The translations under genes and the position numbers were made by a program. Below the pieces are notes generated by a model. The model was not told where the DNA came from, made no database searches, and saw only the letters and a program-made list of their open reading frames with translations. A DNA stretch of 64,000 nt, from NCBI RefSeq assembly GCF_001664485.1, contig NZ_CP013635.1:248001-312000 (forward strand), read 5' to 3'. Shown in pieces: positions 1 through 8,146 of this stretch (positions are counted from its first letter, which is position 1; the number at the start of each line of letters is the position of its first letter). The stretch is from Rhizobium sp. N324. Lineage in GTDB: Bacteria > Pseudomonadota > Alphaproteobacteria > Rhizobiales > Rhizobiaceae.

Positions 1-240
1 GACCATCGCAATGTCGCGGTCGGCCGGCTCCGCCTTGTTGACATTGCGGCCGGCAATCTCGACATCGCCTTCGCTGATCGTTTCCAGCCCGGCGACCATG
101 CGAAGCAGGGTTGACTTTCCACAGCCGGAGGGGCCGACGAGCACGATCAGTTCGCCGTCTGCAACCGACAGGTTAATGCCTTTGACAGCCGGAACGGCAC
201 CATAGTTCTTCTTGACGTCGATGATATTGATCGTGGCCAT
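1..240 (-). CDS. ugpC: sn-glycerol-3-phosphate ABC transporter ATPase UgpC (N-terminal part)
   Basis: The first 80 codons of an ABC ATPase; the rest lies beyond the left edge. The visible part starts [14 protein letters not shown] and has the Walker A motif GPSGCGKST at residues 36-44, typical of the MalK/UgpC (CUT1) family that energises sugar and glycerol-3-phosphate importers at the inner membrane. The ATG lies 1 nt after the stop of the ugpE-like permease, so it is the last gene of a ugpB-A-E-C operon. The signature motif, Walker B and C-terminal regulatory domain are not visible, so the UgpC name rests on gene order. It is also the only CUT1-type ATPase near the ATPase-less sugar transporter at 6390-9474. 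Confidence 0.85.
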   Translation of the reverse strand, partial: MATINIIDVKKNYGAVPAVKGINLSVADGELIVLVGPSGCGKSTLLRMVAGLETISEGDVEIAGRNVNKAEPADRDIAMV

Positions 241-241
241 T

Positions 242-1090
242 TCATTTCTCCGTTTCGACCAGGCCTTTGACAAAAAGGCGTTGCATGGCGACGATGACGA
301 GGACGGGTGGCAGGGCGGCCAGAATGACCGCTGCCATCACGAGGTTCCAGCGCGGCTCGGCATCGGCAACCGCTGCCATGCGCTGAATTCCCATGACGAC
401 GGTATAGAAGCTCTGGTCGGTGGTGATGATGAGTGGCCAGAGATACTGGTTCCAGCCGAGCACGAACAGGATGATGAACAGGGCGGCGATATTGGTGATC
501 GACAGCGGCAGCAGAATATCGCGGAAGAACTTCATCGGCCCTGCCCCGTCGACACGCGCGGCCTCCATCAACTCGTCAGGCACCGTCAGAAAGAACTGGC
601 GAAACAGGAAGGTCGCCGTTGCCGAGGCGATCAGCGGAATGATGAGGCCGCCGTAATTGTTCAGCATTCCGAGGTCGGCGACGACCTTGTAGGTCGGCAC
701 GATACGCACCTCGACCGGCAGCATCAGCGTGATGAAGATCATCCAGAATGCCAGGGTCCGGAACGGAAACCGGAAATAGACGATGGCAAAGGCCGAAAGG
801 ATCGAGATGGCGATCTTCCCGACGGCGACGCCGACCGCCATGATCAGCGAGTTGATCATCATCGGCCCGATCGGCGGCGCTCCCGAGCTTGTCATCCCCG
901 ACGACAGCATCGTCGAATAGTTCTCGATGATGTGGCTTCCCGGGGTCAGCGGCACGACGCCCGACAAAAAGTCATTGGGCCCGTGGCTCGATGCGATGAA
1001 AGCGACGTAAACGGGAAACACCACGATCGTGACACCGAGGATCAGCACAAGATGGGCCAGGAAATTCAGAAAAGGGCGATTTTCAACCAT
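242..1090 (-). CDS. ugpE: sn-glycerol-3-phosphate ABC transporter permease UgpE
   Basis: A 282-residue inner-membrane permease of the CUT1 (MalG-like) type with about six hydrophobic segments. The conserved cytoplasmic EAA loop is visible as [14 protein letters not shown] near residue 185, where the ATPase docks. The N-terminus ([19 protein letters not shown]) matches the short cytoplasmic lead before TM1 in UgpE proteins. It starts 12 nt after the ugpA-like stop and ends 1 nt before the ATPase start, so the genes are translated as a unit. It pairs with the 1103-1987 protein to form the pore. Substrate assignment comes from the operon and the binding protein. Confidence 0.9.
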   Translation of the reverse strand: MVENRPFLNFLAHLVLILGVTIVVFPVYVAFIASSHGPNDFLSGVVPLTPGSHIIENYSTMLSSGMTSSGAPPIGPMMINSLIMAVGVAVGKIAISILSAFAIVYFRFPFRTLAFWMIFITLMLPVEVRIVPTYKVVADLGMLNNYGGLIIPLIASATATFLFRQFFLTVPDELMEAARVDGAGPMKFFRDILLPLSITNIAALFIILFVLGWNQYLWPLIITTDQSFYTVVMGIQRMAAVADAEPRWNLVMAAVILAALPPVLVIVAMQRLFVKGLVETEK

Positions 1091-1102
1091 CCTTGGGCTC
1101 CC

Positions 1103-1987
1103 TCAATATTGCACGCGGCGTTCGATGAAGCGGAACTGCACCGCCGTCAGGGCGACGACGATCACCATCAGAATGACGGACTGCGCCGCCGACGAGCCCA
1201 GATTCAGACCGATGAAACCGTCGAAATAGACCTTGTAGACCAGGATCTCGGTTGCGCGCGCCGGCCCGCCCTGGGTGGTGGCATGAACGATGCCGAACGT
1301 ATCGAACATCGCGTAAACGATATTGATGACGATCAGATAGAAGGTCGTCGGCGAGATCAGCGGGAAGACGATCGTCCAGAAACGCTTGGTAGGTCCGGCC
1401 CCATCGATGGCGCCGGCTTCCTGAAGCGAGCGCGGCACGGATTGCAGCGCAGCCAGGAAAAACAGGAAGTTATAGGATATCTGTTTCCAGGTGGCGGCGA
1501 TCACGATCAGGATCATCGCGTCGTTGGGATTGATCAGATGGTTCCAATCGACGCCCATCGACCGCAGCATATAGGCGACGATGCCGATCGACGGATTGAA
1601 CATGAACCACCAGAGAATACCGGCAATCGCCGGGGCGACGGCATAGGGCCAAATCAGCAGGGTCGAATAAATTCGGGAGGTGCGGAGCACGCGCATTGCC
1701 GCGGCCGCTAGGAGCAGCGCGATCGACGTCGACAGCACCGTCACCAGAATGGCGAAGATCAGCGTGTGGCCGAAGGCATTGATATAGATCGGATCGGCAA
1801 AAAGCCGCCGGTAGTTTTCGAACCAGACGAAGTTCGTTTTGAAGCCGAAGGCATCCTCGCGCAGGAAGGATTGCCAGAAGGCCGTTGCCGCAGGCCAGAG
1901 AAAAAATACCACGGTCACGAAAATCTGGGGGGCAATGAGCAGGTAAGGCAAAAGCTTGTTGGGAAATACGGTCCGTTTGGTTTGCAT
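1103..1987 (-). CDS. ugpA: sn-glycerol-3-phosphate ABC transporter permease UgpA
   Basis: A 294-residue permease of the CUT1 MalF/UgpA class, with a short cytoplasmic N-terminus, TM1 at about residues 12-35 and an EAA loop read as [15 protein letters not shown] near residue 188. It ends [15 protein letters not shown]; a C-terminal FxxxERRVxY is common in UgpA proteins. It lies between the binding-protein gene (65-nt spacer with a hairpin) and ugpE (12 nt). Together with UgpE it forms the heterodimeric channel for glycerol-3-phosphate and probably glycerophosphodiesters. Confidence 0.9.
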   Translation of the reverse strand: MQTKRTVFPNKLLPYLLIAPQIFVTVVFFLWPAATAFWQSFLREDAFGFKTNFVWFENYRRLFADPIYINAFGHTLIFAILVTVLSTSIALLLAAAAMRVLRTSRIYSTLLIWPYAVAPAIAGILWWFMFNPSIGIVAYMLRSMGVDWNHLINPNDAMILIVIAATWKQISYNFLFFLAALQSVPRSLQEAGAIDGAGPTKRFWTIVFPLISPTTFYLIVINIVYAMFDTFGIVHATTQGGPARATEILVYKVYFDGFIGLNLGSSAAQSVILMVIVVALTAVQFRFIERRVQY

Positions 1988-2012
1988 GAGCCCTCACACT
2001 GACGGATGGGAA

Positions 2013-2041
2013 ACGGGGGCCGGTCTTTCGCCAGCCCCCGT
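2013..2041 (-). terminator. intercistronic hairpin between ugpB and ugpA
   Basis: Eight-base arms ACGGGGGC (2013-2020) and GCCCCCGT (2034-2041) form a GC-rich hairpin directly after the ugpB stop codon and before ugpA. There is no U-tract. Such hairpins after a binding-protein gene usually protect the upstream mRNA, giving more binding protein than permease; that role is inferred. Confidence 0.5.
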
Positions 2042-2052
2042 CGCGGTGTCCA

Positions 2053-3375
2053 TTAGTTGGCGGACTCGAAATCGCGAAGCTGTTCGTTGCCGCGTGCGAC
2101 GACTGAATCGACCGCTTCCTTCGCCGTCTTCTTTCCACCCAGCAAAGCGGCAAACTCATCGTCGATGATGCCGCGCACCTGGACGTAATTGCCGAAGCGG
2201 ATGCCCTTGGAATTGTCGGTGGGCGTCACCCGCGTCAGCTGTTTGATGCCGATGTCGGCGCCGGGGTTTTTCTCATAATAGCCCTGGTCCTGGCCGAGCT
2301 TATAGGCAGCTTCGGTGATCGGCAGGTATCCGGAAAACTGATGCCAGTCGGCCTGAACTTCCGGCTTCTGCAGGTAGGTGAAGAATTTCGCCACACCCTT
2401 ATATTCCTCTTCCGGACGACCTTTCAGCGTCCAGAGGGTGGCGCCGCCGATGATCGAATTGAGCGGCTGCTTGATGACGTCATCGTAGAAGGGAAGTGGC
2501 GCAAAACCGACTTTGAAGCCTTTGGCGTTGTTGATGACGCCGGCCCGGCCGGCCGACGAGTTCATATACATCGCGCATTCCTGCGAATAGAACATCGGAG
2601 GCGCGTTGTCGCCGCCGACAGGCCCGCCGAATTTGAACAGACCTTCCTCCTGCCACTTCTTCAAATTGTCCCAATGGCGGATCGTCAGATCGTTGTTGAA
2701 GGTGAATTCGGCGTCCAGGCCGCCAAAGCCGTTGGCCTTGGTGGAATAGGGCTTGTCATGCAGGGCATTGAGATTTTCGGTCTGGATCCAGGAGATCCAG
2801 GCGCTGGTGAAGCCGCATTTGGCCGCACCCGATTTCATGATGGTCCGCGAGAAGGATTCCACCTCCGCCCATGTTTTCGGCGGCGTTTCCGGATCGAGCC
2901 CGGCCTTCTTGAAGACGTCCTTGTTGTAATACATGATCGGCGTCGAGGAATTGAAGGGCAGCGATAGGACATTGCCGCTGGTGTCCGAGTAATAACCGAC
3001 GACCGGCGCGATGAATTTGCTCTGGTCCCAGGCCTCGCCTTCGTCTTTCATCAGCTGGTAAACCGGATAGACCGCACCCTGTGCGGCCATCATCGTGCCG
3101 GTGCCGACTTCATAGACCTGGACGATTGCCGGCTGCTGCTTGGCACGAAACGCAGCGATCGCGCCGGTCAGCGTCTCGTCATAGGTCCCCTTATAGACCG
3201 GGACGATCTCATAATCGGACTGAGATGCGTTGAAGCCTTTGGCGATCTGTTCAAGCTTCGCGCCATTCTCGCCGCCCATCGCATGCCACCACTGGATCTT
3301 CGTGGCGGCCATGGCCGGGACGGATAAGGACAGGCTGGTCAATCCTGCGGACAGGAAAAAAGCGATCTTGTTCAT
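2053..3375 (-). CDS. ugpB: sn-glycerol-3-phosphate-binding periplasmic protein UgpB
   Basis: A 440-residue extracellular solute-binding protein. The start at 3375 gives a classical Sec signal peptide (MNKIAFFLSAGLTSLSLSV...AMAA, cleavage near residue 23) followed by TKIQWWHAMGGENG, which strongly resembles the mature UgpB N-terminus. A Shine-Dalgarno GGGAGTGAAG precedes the ATG; the frame stays open 24 codons further upstream, but that stretch has no signal-peptide character. First gene of ugpBAEC. The spacer upstream carries a GlpR-like palindrome at 3460-3479 and, further out, a Pho-box-like element, so control by glycerol phosphate and/or phosphate is plausible. Confidence 0.92.
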   Translation of the reverse strand: MNKIAFFLSAGLTSLSLSVPAMAATKIQWWHAMGGENGAKLEQIAKGFNASQSDYEIVPVYKGTYDETLTGAIAAFRAKQQPAIVQVYEVGTGTMMAAQGAVYPVYQLMKDEGEAWDQSKFIAPVVGYYSDTSGNVLSLPFNSSTPIMYYNKDVFKKAGLDPETPPKTWAEVESFSRTIMKSGAAKCGFTSAWISWIQTENLNALHDKPYSTKANGFGGLDAEFTFNNDLTIRHWDNLKKWQEEGLFKFGGPVGGDNAPPMFYSQECAMYMNSSAGRAGVINNAKGFKVGFAPLPFYDDVIKQPLNSIIGGATLWTLKGRPEEEYKGVAKFFTYLQKPEVQADWHQFSGYLPITEAAYKLGQDQGYYEKNPGADIGIKQLTRVTPTDNSKGIRFGNYVQVRGIIDDEFAALLGGKKTAKEAVDSVVARGNEQLRDFESAN

Positions 3376-3459
3376 CTTCACTCCCATTGCTCTCGGTCCG
3401 CAGCCTCCCGCTCCAGACGTCCGGCAATGGTAACAGCCATAGTTCACTTTGCAATAATG

Positions 3460-3479
3460 AAATGTTCAAATGAACATTT
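3460..3479. promoter_or_regulatory. GlpR/DeoR-like palindromic operator upstream of ugpB
   Basis: A perfect inverted repeat, AAATGTTCA-AA-TGAACATTT, 85 bp upstream of the ugpB ATG. The TGTTC...GAACA arms resemble operators of the DeoR-family glycerol-3-phosphate repressor GlpR, which fits the adjacent ugp operon. No DeoR gene is in the window, so the regulator would act in trans. Confidence 0.55.
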
Positions 3480-3578
3480 ACCCGAAAACGGCAGGACAGC
3501 GCGATCGACGGATTGCGATTTCTGTCAATGACTTCCCTTCTCCGGTCTCGCGGCTTTCCATGGCAGCCGTGGTGCTTT

Positions 3579-3596
3579 ATGACGATTTTGTGACAG
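3579..3596 (-). promoter_or_regulatory. Pho-box-like element before orfA-pit
   Basis: On the minus strand the sequence reads CTGTCAC-AAAA-TCGTCAT, two 7-bp direct repeats with a 4-bp AT spacer. It matches the PhoB box (CTGTCAT-N4-CTGTCAT) at 6/7 and 5/7 positions. It lies 14 bp upstream of the orfA start at 3611 and about 200 bp upstream of ugpB. In Sinorhizobium meliloti PhoB represses orfA-pit, so a site overlapping the orfA start region fits repression. Confidence 0.5.
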
Positions 3597-3610
3597 TCCA
3601 TGGAGTGCCG

Positions 3611-4252
3611 ATGTTAAGCTGGTTTCGAAAACTCATGCCGCGCGAAGATCGATTCTTCGATCTCTTCGCTCAACACTCAAAAACCGTCGTCGGTGCGGCC
3701 GAAGCGCTCAACGAACTTTTGGGCGGCACGGACATCGAAGGCCATTGCGCCCGGATCGTTCAATTGGAGGATGAAGCGGACGAGATTACCCGCCAAGTGC
3801 TGCTTGCCGTGCGCCGCAGTTTTGTCACACCCTTCGATCGCGGCGATATCAAGGATCTCATCCAGTCGATGGACGATGCGATCGACATGATGCAGAAGAC
3901 CGTGAAGACCATCCGGCTGTTCGAGCAGAAGAGCTTCGACCCTGTGATGCAGGAAATGGGAAAGACGATCGTCCAGGCGGCACATCTGATAGCCGAAGCG
4001 CTTCCCCTTCTCGATCGGATCAGCGCCAACGCTCCGCGTCTGGCCGCGCTCGCGGAAGAAGTGACACGCGTCGAGGGCCGGTCCGACGAATTGCACGAGC
4101 AGGGCCTGAAGGATCTTTTCCGCCGCCACGGCGCCTCAAATGCGATGGCTTATCTTATCGGCAGCGAGATCTATGGCGAGCTTGAGAAGGTCGTCGACCG
4201 TTTCGAGGATGTCGCCAATGAAATCAGTGGCATCGTCATCGAGAACGTTTGA
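3611..4252 (+). CDS. DUF47/PhoU-like phosphate transport accessory protein (OrfA of orfA-pit)
   Basis: A 213-residue DUF47 (PhoU-related) protein, mostly helical, starting MLSWFRKLMPREDRFFDLF and containing a central ALNELLGG...EDEADEIT and DRGDIKDLIQSMDDAIDMM, typical of the family. In Sinorhizobium its homologue OrfA is encoded just upstream of the low-affinity phosphate transporter Pit, and here its TGA overlaps the pit ATG. The start at 3611 follows TGGAGTG; the frame is open further upstream, but that segment lacks family character and covers the Pho-box-like site. It probably modulates Pit activity. Confidence 0.88.
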   Translation: MLSWFRKLMPREDRFFDLFAQHSKTVVGAAEALNELLGGTDIEGHCARIVQLEDEADEITRQVLLAVRRSFVTPFDRGDIKDLIQSMDDAIDMMQKTVKTIRLFEQKSFDPVMQEMGKTIVQAAHLIAEALPLLDRISANAPRLAALAEEVTRVEGRSDELHEQGLKDLFRRHGASNAMAYLIGSEIYGELEKVVDRFEDVANEISGIVIENV

Positions 4253-5253
4253 TGGAAGCCACCCTCGCCCTTCCCCTTCTTGCCGCGCTCGTGGCTGTTG
4301 CCCTCTTCTTTGATTTCCTCAACGGCCTGCACGATGCCGCCAATTCTATCGCCACGATCGTGTCGACGCGGGTGCTGCGTCCGCAATATGCGGTGTTTTG
4401 GGCGGCTTTCTTCAATTTTATCGCCTTCTTATTCTTTGGACTGCACGTCGCAGAAACGCTCGGGACCGGCATTATCGATCCGGCCATCGTTACGCCGCAG
4501 GTCATCTTCGCGGCGCTGGTGGGCGCGATCGTCTGGAACATCGTCACCTGGGTCTTCGGTATCCCTTCGAGCTCATCGCATGCACTGGTCGGCGGGTTGG
4601 TCGGTGCCGGTCTGATGAAGACAGGTTTCAGTTCGATCGTCTGGAGCGGATTGTTGAAAACGGCCGGCGCCATCGTGATGTCGCCGGCGATCGGATTTTT
4701 CCTTGCACTGCTGCTCATCCTGATCGTCTCGTGGATCTTCGTGCGGCAGACGCCTTTCGCTGTCGATCGGACATTCCGGATCTTGCAGTTTGTCTCCGCC
4801 TCCCTCTATTCCCTCGGCCACGGCGGCAACGACGCTCAGAAGACGATGGGCATCATTGCCGTGTTGCTCTATTCGCAGGGATACCTGGACGGCGGCTTCC
4901 ATGTGCCGCTCTGGGTCGTTCTCTCATGCCAGAGCGCAATGGCGCTCGGGACACTTTGCGGCGGCTGGCGGATCGTCCATACCATGGGATCGAAGATCAC
5001 GCGGCTCAACCCAATGCAGGGCTTCTGTGCCGAAACCGGCGGAGCCTTGACGCTGTTCGGCGCAACCTGGCTGGGCATCCCGGTCTCGACGACGCACACG
5101 ATCACCGGCGCCATCATCGGCGTGGGTGCCGCCCGCCGGCTGTCAGCCGTTCGCTGGGGTTTGGCCGGCAATATCGTTATTGCCTGGGTCGTCACACTCC
5201 CGGCCGCCGCAACCATTTCAGCGCTCTGTTATTGGCTCTCGGACTTCTTCTAA
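4252..5253 (+). CDS. pit: low-affinity inorganic phosphate transporter Pit
   Basis: A 333-residue PiT-family (PHO-4) membrane permease with 10 or more hydrophobic segments. The two inverted-repeat signatures are visible: FDFLNGLHDAANSIAT near residue 21 and GHGGNDAQKTMG near residue 188, plus GIPSSSSHALVGG and GIPVSTTHTITG. These form the phosphate and cation path. It is translationally coupled to the DUF47 gene (TGATG overlap). It takes up phosphate, probably as a metal-phosphate complex with protons, when phosphate is plentiful. The gene ends in a palindromic repeat shared with the convergent kinase gene. Confidence 0.93.
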   Translation: MEATLALPLLAALVAVALFFDFLNGLHDAANSIATIVSTRVLRPQYAVFWAAFFNFIAFLFFGLHVAETLGTGIIDPAIVTPQVIFAALVGAIVWNIVTWVFGIPSSSSHALVGGLVGAGLMKTGFSSIVWSGLLKTAGAIVMSPAIGFFLALLLILIVSWIFVRQTPFAVDRTFRILQFVSASLYSLGHGGNDAQKTMGIIAVLLYSQGYLDGGFHVPLWVVLSCQSAMALGTLCGGWRIVHTMGSKITRLNPMQGFCAETGGALTLFGATWLGIPVSTTHTITGAIIGVGAARRLSAVRWGLAGNIVIAWVVTLPAAATISALCYWLSDFF

Positions 5254-5303
5254 TGCATGTCGCAATCCGAAACCGCTCCGCACGTCCGCGCAGCGTGCAT
5301 TAG
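5250..5303. repeat. palindromic intergenic repeat between convergent pit and kinase genes
   Basis: Outer arms CTAATGCA (5250-5257) and TGCATTAG (5296-5303) enclose a less regular middle. The pit TAA (5251-5253) and the kinase TAA (5300-5302) both lie inside the arms. The sequence resembles a degenerate copy of a TGCATGTCG...-type palindrome common between rhizobial genes (from memory) and could act as a bidirectional terminator. Confidence 0.5.
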
Positions 5304-6274
5304 CGCCTAGTCACCGCCGCGCCCCAGCCCCGCAGCGCATCGCAGACCTCCGCTCTGCTGGGCGCGCCGATACGGCCGCCGAAGACCTGGCATTTGAGCG
5401 CCGCCGCCATGGACGAGAAGCGCATCGTCTCGGCGATCGGCGCGCCTTCTGCGATAGCCAGAGCGAAAGCGCCATGGAAAATATCGCCTGCCGCGAGCGT
5501 ATCGACGGCCCTCACCATGGGAGCAGCAAGATGGAAGACTTCGCCGGCTCGGTCGTCGAACCAGAACGAACCGTTTTCCCCTGATGTGACGCTGATAAAG
5601 GCGTGCTCGAACTTTCGCTTCAGAAGGCCGACGGCCTTCGCCGGCTCGGCGGTTCCGGTCAGGCGCTCGGCGGCCGGCTGCGAAAACACGATGTGGCTGG
5701 CCGCCGGCGCCAGCATCTCGATCACGCCGTCGCCCGCAACGTCGCCATCGAGAATGGCCGGTTTGCCCGCCTCTCCGGCTGCAAGCAGCGTCCGCAATGC
5801 CAGCTTCGGCCAGCGGACGTCGACCAGAACCGCATCGAAAGCAGACACGTCCTGTTTTGTCACCGGCTTGACCGTCTCGTGCAGGGCAGCATCGTAAAAG
5901 GGCACGATCAAGCGCTCGCCCTGATCATCGACAAGGATCGTCGAAACGGCCGAGCGGGCGCCTGCCACACGGACCATGCCGCTCGTATCGATACCACTGT
6001 TGCCGAGGTCGGCAATGATGCGTACGCCGGTGGCATCATCCCCGACCGCACCCCAGAGGCTGGCATTGCCACCCAGCCGGGCGACCGCAAAAGCCGCGCT
6101 CGACGCCATGCCTTCGGCGACCTGCAGCATATCGTAGGGAAGAATTTTGCCCTGGCCGGTCGGCAGCGTGCGCACACGAAACAGCGTGTCCAGCACCGCA
6201 GCGCCGACGCACAAAACGCTGCGCGGCGGAGAGCATGATGCCGAAAAGTATGAGCGGTTTTCGGACGGCATCAT
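5300..6274 (-). CDS. PfkB-family carbohydrate kinase
   Basis: A 324-residue PfkB/ribokinase-family kinase: LCVGAAVLDTLFRV near residue 20, GGNASLWGAVGDDATG near 68, and the ATP/anion-hole signature DTLAAGDIFHGAF with catalytic Asp264. It phosphorylates a sugar or sugar acid; the substrate is unknown. Being last in an operon with a sugar importer and a DapA-family lyase, a 2-keto-3-deoxy sugar acid or related sugar is plausible. The start is unusual: the two candidate ATGs lie in a palindromic repeat (6231-6280) that would encode about the first 15 residues, which look unlike the family. A TTG before CVGAAVLD is the alternative, with no clear ribosome-binding site. Confidence 0.85.
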   Translation of the reverse strand: MMPSENRSYFSASCSPPRSVLCVGAAVLDTLFRVRTLPTGQGKILPYDMLQVAEGMASSAAFAVARLGGNASLWGAVGDDATGVRIIADLGNSGIDTSGMVRVAGARSAVSTILVDDQGERLIVPFYDAALHETVKPVTKQDVSAFDAVLVDVRWPKLALRTLLAAGEAGKPAILDGDVAGDGVIEMLAPAASHIVFSQPAAERLTGTAEPAKAVGLLKRKFEHAFISVTSGENGSFWFDDRAGEVFHLAAPMVRAVDTLAAGDIFHGAFALAIAEGAPIAETMRFSSMAAALKCQVFGGRIGAPSRAEVCDALRGWGAAVTRR

Positions 6275-6280
6275 GCTCTA
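6231..6280. repeat. rhizobial-type palindromic repeat overlapping a kinase start
   Basis: AGAGCATGATGCCG...AAAA pairs with TTTTCGGACGGCATCATGCTCT around a 10-nt centre. It resembles an abundant intergenic palindrome of Rhizobium genomes (family recognised from memory). The right arm supplies the ATG-ATG of the PfkB kinase frame on the minus strand, and the repeat separates this gene from the upstream permease gene. Confidence 0.6.
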
Positions 6281-6389
6281 ACTCTTTAATTGAGAACAGA
6301 ATTCAGATTCCAGGCCGACCGGCCTAAAATCATCCTGTTCAGGCAGGCGGGGCGATGGCAGACGTCGTCAAAACCGTCTTCTCAGCTGC

Positions 6390-7205
6390 TTACTTGACGG
6401 CTCCGGCCGTCAGTCCCGCCACGATCTGCCGTTGCGCAAACACCGTCAAGATCAGCACCGGCAGAGTGACGATCAACGCCGCGGCAGCAAGCGGCCCCCA
6501 ACTGACCTGTTCGAACGAAAGCATATTGTAGACCGCGACCGGAAGCGTGCGTGTCTCGCGGCTGGCGAGCACAATGCCGAAGACGAAGTTGTTCCACGAG
6601 AAGATGACCGACAGGATGAAGGCGACGACAATGCCGGGTTTGGCGATCGGCAAGGCAACCAGGCGGAAAATCTGCCAGGGCGTCGCGCCGTCGATGCTCG
6701 CAGCCTCTTCCAACTCCATCGGCGTCGTTTCGAAATAGCCGATCATGATCCAGACGACGATCGGCACCGTGACGACGAGATGAATGATGATCTGCGGCAC
6801 CAGCGTGCCGAGCAGGTTGAGCCACTGGAACAGCAGGAAAAGCGGAATGAGGAAGGAAAGGCCGGGCGTCATGCGCGCGATCATGATGACCATCGCCGAC
6901 TTCTCGGCCTTTAGCCGTGCGATGCCGTAACCGGCCGGCACGCCGATCAGCAGCGCCAGAAGCGTGGCGGCACCGGTCACCAGCACCGAATTCCACAGAT
7001 AGAGGAAGAAGTTGTTCTCCTCGAAAACCTTCACATAATTCGACCAGGCGAAACGCTCCGGAATAAAGATCGGCGGATAGGCGCCGTTGTCGATCTCATA
7101 TTTGAGCGACAGCGAGATCATCCAGAGGAAGAACAGGACGACCGGCGAAATCATCACCAGGGCAACGAACAGCAGTCCGATGCGATCGAGTGTCTTGCGT
7201 TTCAT
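6390..7205 (-). CDS. carbohydrate ABC transporter permease (MalG-like)
   Basis: A 271-residue inner-membrane permease with about six TM segments; the N-terminal TM1 lies around residues 12-32. The EAA loop EEAASIDGATPWQIFRLVALP near residue 180 marks a CUT1 MalG-type subunit. The start overlaps the stop of the MalF-like partner (TGATG), so the two are translationally coupled. It works with the 7205-8146 permease and the Tat-exported binding protein at 8146-9474. No ATP-binding gene follows; the kinase comes next. Confidence 0.9.
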   Translation of the reverse strand: MKRKTLDRIGLLFVALVMISPVVLFFLWMISLSLKYEIDNGAYPPIFIPERFAWSNYVKVFEENNFFLYLWNSVLVTGAATLLALLIGVPAGYGIARLKAEKSAMVIMIARMTPGLSFLIPLFLLFQWLNLLGTLVPQIIIHLVVTVPIVVWIMIGYFETTPMELEEAASIDGATPWQIFRLVALPIAKPGIVVAFILSVIFSWNNFVFGIVLASRETRTLPVAVYNMLSFEQVSWGPLAAAALIVTLPVLILTVFAQRQIVAGLTAGAVK

Positions 7206-8146
7206 CAGCGAGCCTCCCCATCGGACCAGTTCGCACGCTGCCGCAGCATCAGAAGGACGAAGGAAAGCAGCACGATGAGGATGAAGAACACCACCGCCAT
7301 GGCCGAGCCATAACCGATATCGTAATAGGCGAAAGCAGTGTTGTAGAGATAGATATTGATCGTTTCCGACGCCGTGCCCGGGCCGCCCTGGGTCATGGCG
7401 TAGATGATGTCGAAGCTTTTCACCGCGTCGATGCTGCGGATGATCACGGCGATCATCAGGAAGGGCGCGATCATCGGCAGGGTCAGATAGCGGAATTTCT
7501 GCCAGACATTGGCGCCGTCGATCTCAGCACTTTCATAGGGCTCGCGCGGAACCGCCGCCAGGCCGCCGAGCACGATCAGCATGATAAGCGGCGTCCATTG
7601 CCAGGTCTCGACCAGCACCAGCGACGGGATGACGCTGCTCTGATTGTAGATCCACTCCTGCGGACCGATGCCGATGAAGGAAAGAAGATAATTGAGCACG
7701 CCGAGCTGCGGATGGAACATCATGGTCCAGACCAGGGCGATGGCGACCGGTGTCGCCATCATCGGCATCACGAATATGCCGCGCAGAAGGCCGCGCAGCG
7801 GAAACTGTGCATCGAAAATCAGCGCCGCCAGCGTTCCCAGGAAAAGCGGCGCCACCACGGAGAGCGTCGTATAGAGCACCGTATGCCACAGCGACTCCCA
7901 GAAGCGCATGTCCACGGCCAGCCGGGCATAATTGTCCAGCCCGGCAAAGACTTGGGACTGGCCGAGCGTCCAGCTGTTGACGCTCATCCAAAGGGTAAAC
8001 ACCCATGGAAAAACGATGACGGCCGCAATGACGATCAGCGCCGGGATGACGAAGGGCCAGTAGTTGGGAGCAACGCGACCCGCGTTGCTCCTTGCCTTCG
8101 AGGCGGCCTTGGCGGCTGCGGCCGTTTCGATGCTTGCCGAGGTCAT
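7205..8146 (-). CDS. carbohydrate ABC transporter permease (MalF-like)
   Basis: A 313-residue permease starting MTSASIETAAAAKAASKARS, a cytoplasmic lead rich in Ala and Lys, before TM1 (PFVIPALIVIAAVIVFPWVF, about residues 31-50). The EAA-type loop reads ESAEIDGANVWQKFRYLTLP near residue 210. Its ATG overlaps the stop of the binding-protein gene (TAATG); the frame is open further upstream only because it runs antisense through that gene. MalF-type half of a CUT1 sugar importer; substrate not known. Confidence 0.9.
   Translation of the reverse strand: MTSASIETAAAAKAASKARSNAGRVAPNYWPFVIPALIVIAAVIVFPWVFTLWMSVNSWTLGQSQVFAGLDNYARLAVDMRFWESLWHTVLYTTLSVVAPLFLGTLAALIFDAQFPLRGLLRGIFVMPMMATPVAIALVWTMMFHPQLGVLNYLLSFIGIGPQEWIYNQSSVIPSLVLVETWQWTPLIMLIVLGGLAAVPREPYESAEIDGANVWQKFRYLTLPMIAPFLMIAVIIRSIDAVKSFDIIYAMTQGGPGTASETINIYLYNTAFAYYDIGYGSAMAVVFFILIVLLSFVLLMLRQRANWSDGEAR

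Noticed and set aside
212..1711. A 499-codon plus-strand open frame
   Set aside because: It runs antisense to ugpE and ugpA, is dominated by Asp, Arg, His and Gln as usual for mirror frames of GC-rich rhizobial genes, and has no ribosome-binding site.
3470..3610. N-terminal extension of the DUF47 protein
   Set aside because: The frame is open from 3470, but this part spans the palindrome and Pho-box-like site, and family proteins start at MLSWFRKLMPRED.
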